A DNA stretch of 7,410 bases. Source: JBGFRR01 sp041695045 (lineage in GTDB: Bacteria; Bacteroidota; Ignavibacteria; UBA10030). Shown piece by piece: positions 6,060-7,410 of the stretch; the stretch's first letter is position 1, and every line of letters starts with the position of its first letter. The translations under genes were made by a program, and so were the position numbers. The stretch covers positions 1-7,410 of the forward strand of contig JBGFRR010000083.1 of the NCBI GenBank assembly GCA_041695045.1, read 5' to 3'. The notes beneath the pieces are model-generated. The model was not told the origin of the DNA. It did no database searches and saw only the letters and a list, made by a program, of their open reading frames with translations.

Positions 6060-7292
6060 ATGAGCCAGCAAACCGTCACGGTCATCCCTCCACCAGCCGA
6101 GCAACCCACTCGGCTCGTGGGCATCTTCCGCGCGTTCATTGTTGTGGGGGTCGTGACATTCCTTGGGGGTCTCGTAGCGGGATACTCCGAACGCATCTGG
6201 ATTTCCTATCTTGTCAACTTCTGCTTTTGGACGGGACTCGCTCAGGGCGGCATCGCTTTCTCTGCCGCCTATCGCCTGACCAACGGGTCGTGGGGCGATA
6301 CGATCCGTCGCGTTGCCGAGGGCTTCGTCCTTTTCGTGCCGTTCAGCGTTCTCCTGTTTCTTGTAACAGCTCTCGGACGAACCACGCTGTGGCCGTGGAT
6401 TGAAGACCCTATCCCCGCAAAAGCGGCGTGGCTCAACGAGCCGTTCTTCTTTCTTCGTGTTACAATGTATTTCGCGTTCCTCTCAGCACTCAGCCTGTGG
6501 TACGTCTATCGCTCGGTGCGGCCGGAGTTAGGACTGCTCAGCGAGCGGGGGCAGTTGCCGCACTCGAGGTGGAATGACCGGCTGCTGAGGAATTGGAAAG
6601 GGTATGCGACAGAGGTTGAAGAGTCGAAGAAATCGCTGACAACATTGGCGCCGGGATTGGTTCTTGCCTATGCGACGGTCTATTCGTTTGTGGGGTTCGA
6701 TGTCGTGATGTCACTCGACCCGCACTGGTACAGCACGATCTACGGCTGGCTCTACTTCGTGCATGCGTTCAATGCCGCCGTGGCTGCGACGATCATCATC
6801 GCCATTCTCGCGCGGCGGTACTTCGATTTGCGCGATCATGTTTCGATGAAACAATTCTACGACGTCAGCCGCCTGCTGATGGGGATTTGTATGTTAGCGG
6901 GGGGATTCTACTGGTCGCAGTATCTCGTCATCTGGTACGGCAACCTCGGTGAAGAAATCGAGCGGCTGATTACGCGCTTCTTTCACGCCCCATGGCCACC
7001 CGTGCAGTGGGCTGTCATCGTATCGGTGTACTTCTTTCCTATTGTTGTATTTCTCAGCCGCGCCATCAAAGAGCGGCCGCGGGCGTTGATCGTTATCGCC
7101 TTCATGATCCTCCTCGGCAACTGGTTCTATCACTTCATCGAGATCGCTCCGGCTGTGTGGCACAACGAGTCGCTTCCGCTCGGCGTCGCTGACGTCGGTA
7201 TTGCGTTGGGGTTCCTCGGCGCGTTCGGGCTGTCGTGGCTTGCGTACGCGCGTCGCGTGCCGCTGGTCGGTCCCACGGTCACGAAGAAATAA
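6060..7292 (+). CDS. actF: ActF: second NrfD-like membrane subunit of Alternative Complex III
   Basis: This 410-residue polytopic protein is the paralogue of ActC in the complex, often annotated as quinol:cytochrome c oxidoreductase quinone-binding subunit 2; it probably serves proton handling and structure rather than the main quinol site. About ten helices are visible, near residues 20-41, 49-70, 86-106, 129-149, 195-213, 224-249, 270-291, 315-335, 340-360 and 375-396. Signature stretches are GFDVVMSLDPHWYSTIYGW (212-230), YFVHAFNAAVAA (232-243) and GGFYWSQYLVIWYGNLGEE (281-299). A hydrophilic segment of about 45 residues (150-194) lies between helices 4 and 5. The start at 6060, 16 bases after actE, gives a short proline-containing soluble N-terminus before the first helix, as usual; no strong Shine-Dalgarno precedes it. 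Length is normal. Its extensive divergence from ActC supports an old duplication, not a recent copy. Confidence 0.93.
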   Translation: MSQQTVTVIPPPAEQPTRLVGIFRAFIVVGVVTFLGGLVAGYSERIWISYLVNFCFWTGLAQGGIAFSAAYRLTNGSWGDTIRRVAEGFVLFVPFSVLLFLVTALGRTTLWPWIEDPIPAKAAWLNEPFFFLRVTMYFAFLSALSLWYVYRSVRPELGLLSERGQLPHSRWNDRLLRNWKGYATEVEESKKSLTTLAPGLVLAYATVYSFVGFDVVMSLDPHWYSTIYGWLYFVHAFNAAVAATIIIAILARRYFDLRDHVSMKQFYDVSRLLMGICMLAGGFYWSQYLVIWYGNLGEEIERLITRFFHAPWPPVQWAVIVSVYFFPIVVFLSRAIKERPRALIVIAFMILLGNWFYHFIEIAPAVWHNESLPLGVADVGIALGFLGAFGLSWLAYARRVPLVGPTVTKK

Positions 7293-7363
7293 GCGACGGC
7301 CGGTTCCGCTGTTTCGTTCCCTTCCGTCATGTCTACCCCGTTGTTGCATTAAAAACAGGCACC

Positions 7364-7410
7364 ATGAACTCCGTTAGAAAGACTGTAAACGATGTTATGC
7401 AGCTCGCCAC
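7364..7410 (+). CDS. Probable start of the next gene, cut by the window end
   Basis: An ATG at 7364, with AGG at 7357-7359 as a possible ribosome binding site, opens a frame MNSVRKTVNDVMQLA that has no stop before the window ends. It lies 71 bases after actF. Only 15 residues are visible, too few to identify. In many ACIII operons the next gene encodes a cytochrome c oxidase subunit or an assembly protein, but nothing in these residues shows that. The spacer 7293-7363 has no clear terminator, so co-transcription with actF is possible. Confidence 0.35.
   Translation, partial: MNSVRKTVNDVMQLA

Noticed and set aside
7293..7363. Terminator after actF
   Set aside because: No stem followed by a T-run is present; the short ORF MSTPLLH at 7330 closes after seven codons and is not a gene.

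Overview
The window is most of an Alternative Complex III (ACIII) operon, the cytochrome bc1-independent quinol:electron-acceptor oxidoreductase of the complex iron-sulfur molybdoenzyme (CISM) superfamily. All genes are on the + strand, in the canonical order actB-actC-actD-actE-actF. The pentahaem cytochrome gene actA, which normally precedes actB, would lie upstream of base 1. A further gene appears to start at about 7364 and runs off the end. The moderately high GC, sparse Shine-Dalgarno sequences and sequence flavour suggest a bacterium of the Bacteroidota / Chlorobiota-Ignavibacteriota group. This is inference from remembered family sequences, not a search.

Layout: 1-63 leader or end of the upstream gene; 64-3063 actB (fused molybdopterin-like and ferredoxin-like protein with a Tat signal); 3064-3553 an accessory stretch holding a decayed VapC/PIN-type toxin relic, an intact small antitoxin-like gene and a strong inverted repeat; 3554-4873 actC (NrfD/PsrC-like, 10 TM); 4874-5003 a long gap with a small palindrome; 5004-5546 actD (DUF3341); 5543-6043 actE (lipoprotein monohaem cytochrome c); 6060-7292 actF (second NrfD-like protein, 10 TM); 7293-7410 spacer and probable next gene start.

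In the complex, ActC and ActF form the membrane part that handles menaquinol or another quinol. Electrons pass through the Fe-S clusters of ActB to the c-haems of ActA/ActE, and then to a soluble cytochrome or directly to a terminal oxidase. ActD is a small two-helix membrane subunit of unclear role.

Two things stand out. First, the ActB N-terminal domain carries a complete four-cysteine [4Fe-4S] motif (CX2CX3CX27C), which I recall as missing from the best-known ActB proteins. Second, a toxin-antitoxin remnant sits between actB and actC: the PIN toxin is reduced to its two ends, while the partner small ORF and its ribosome binding site are intact. I found no convincing previously undescribed system; the rest is a recognisable respiratory operon.
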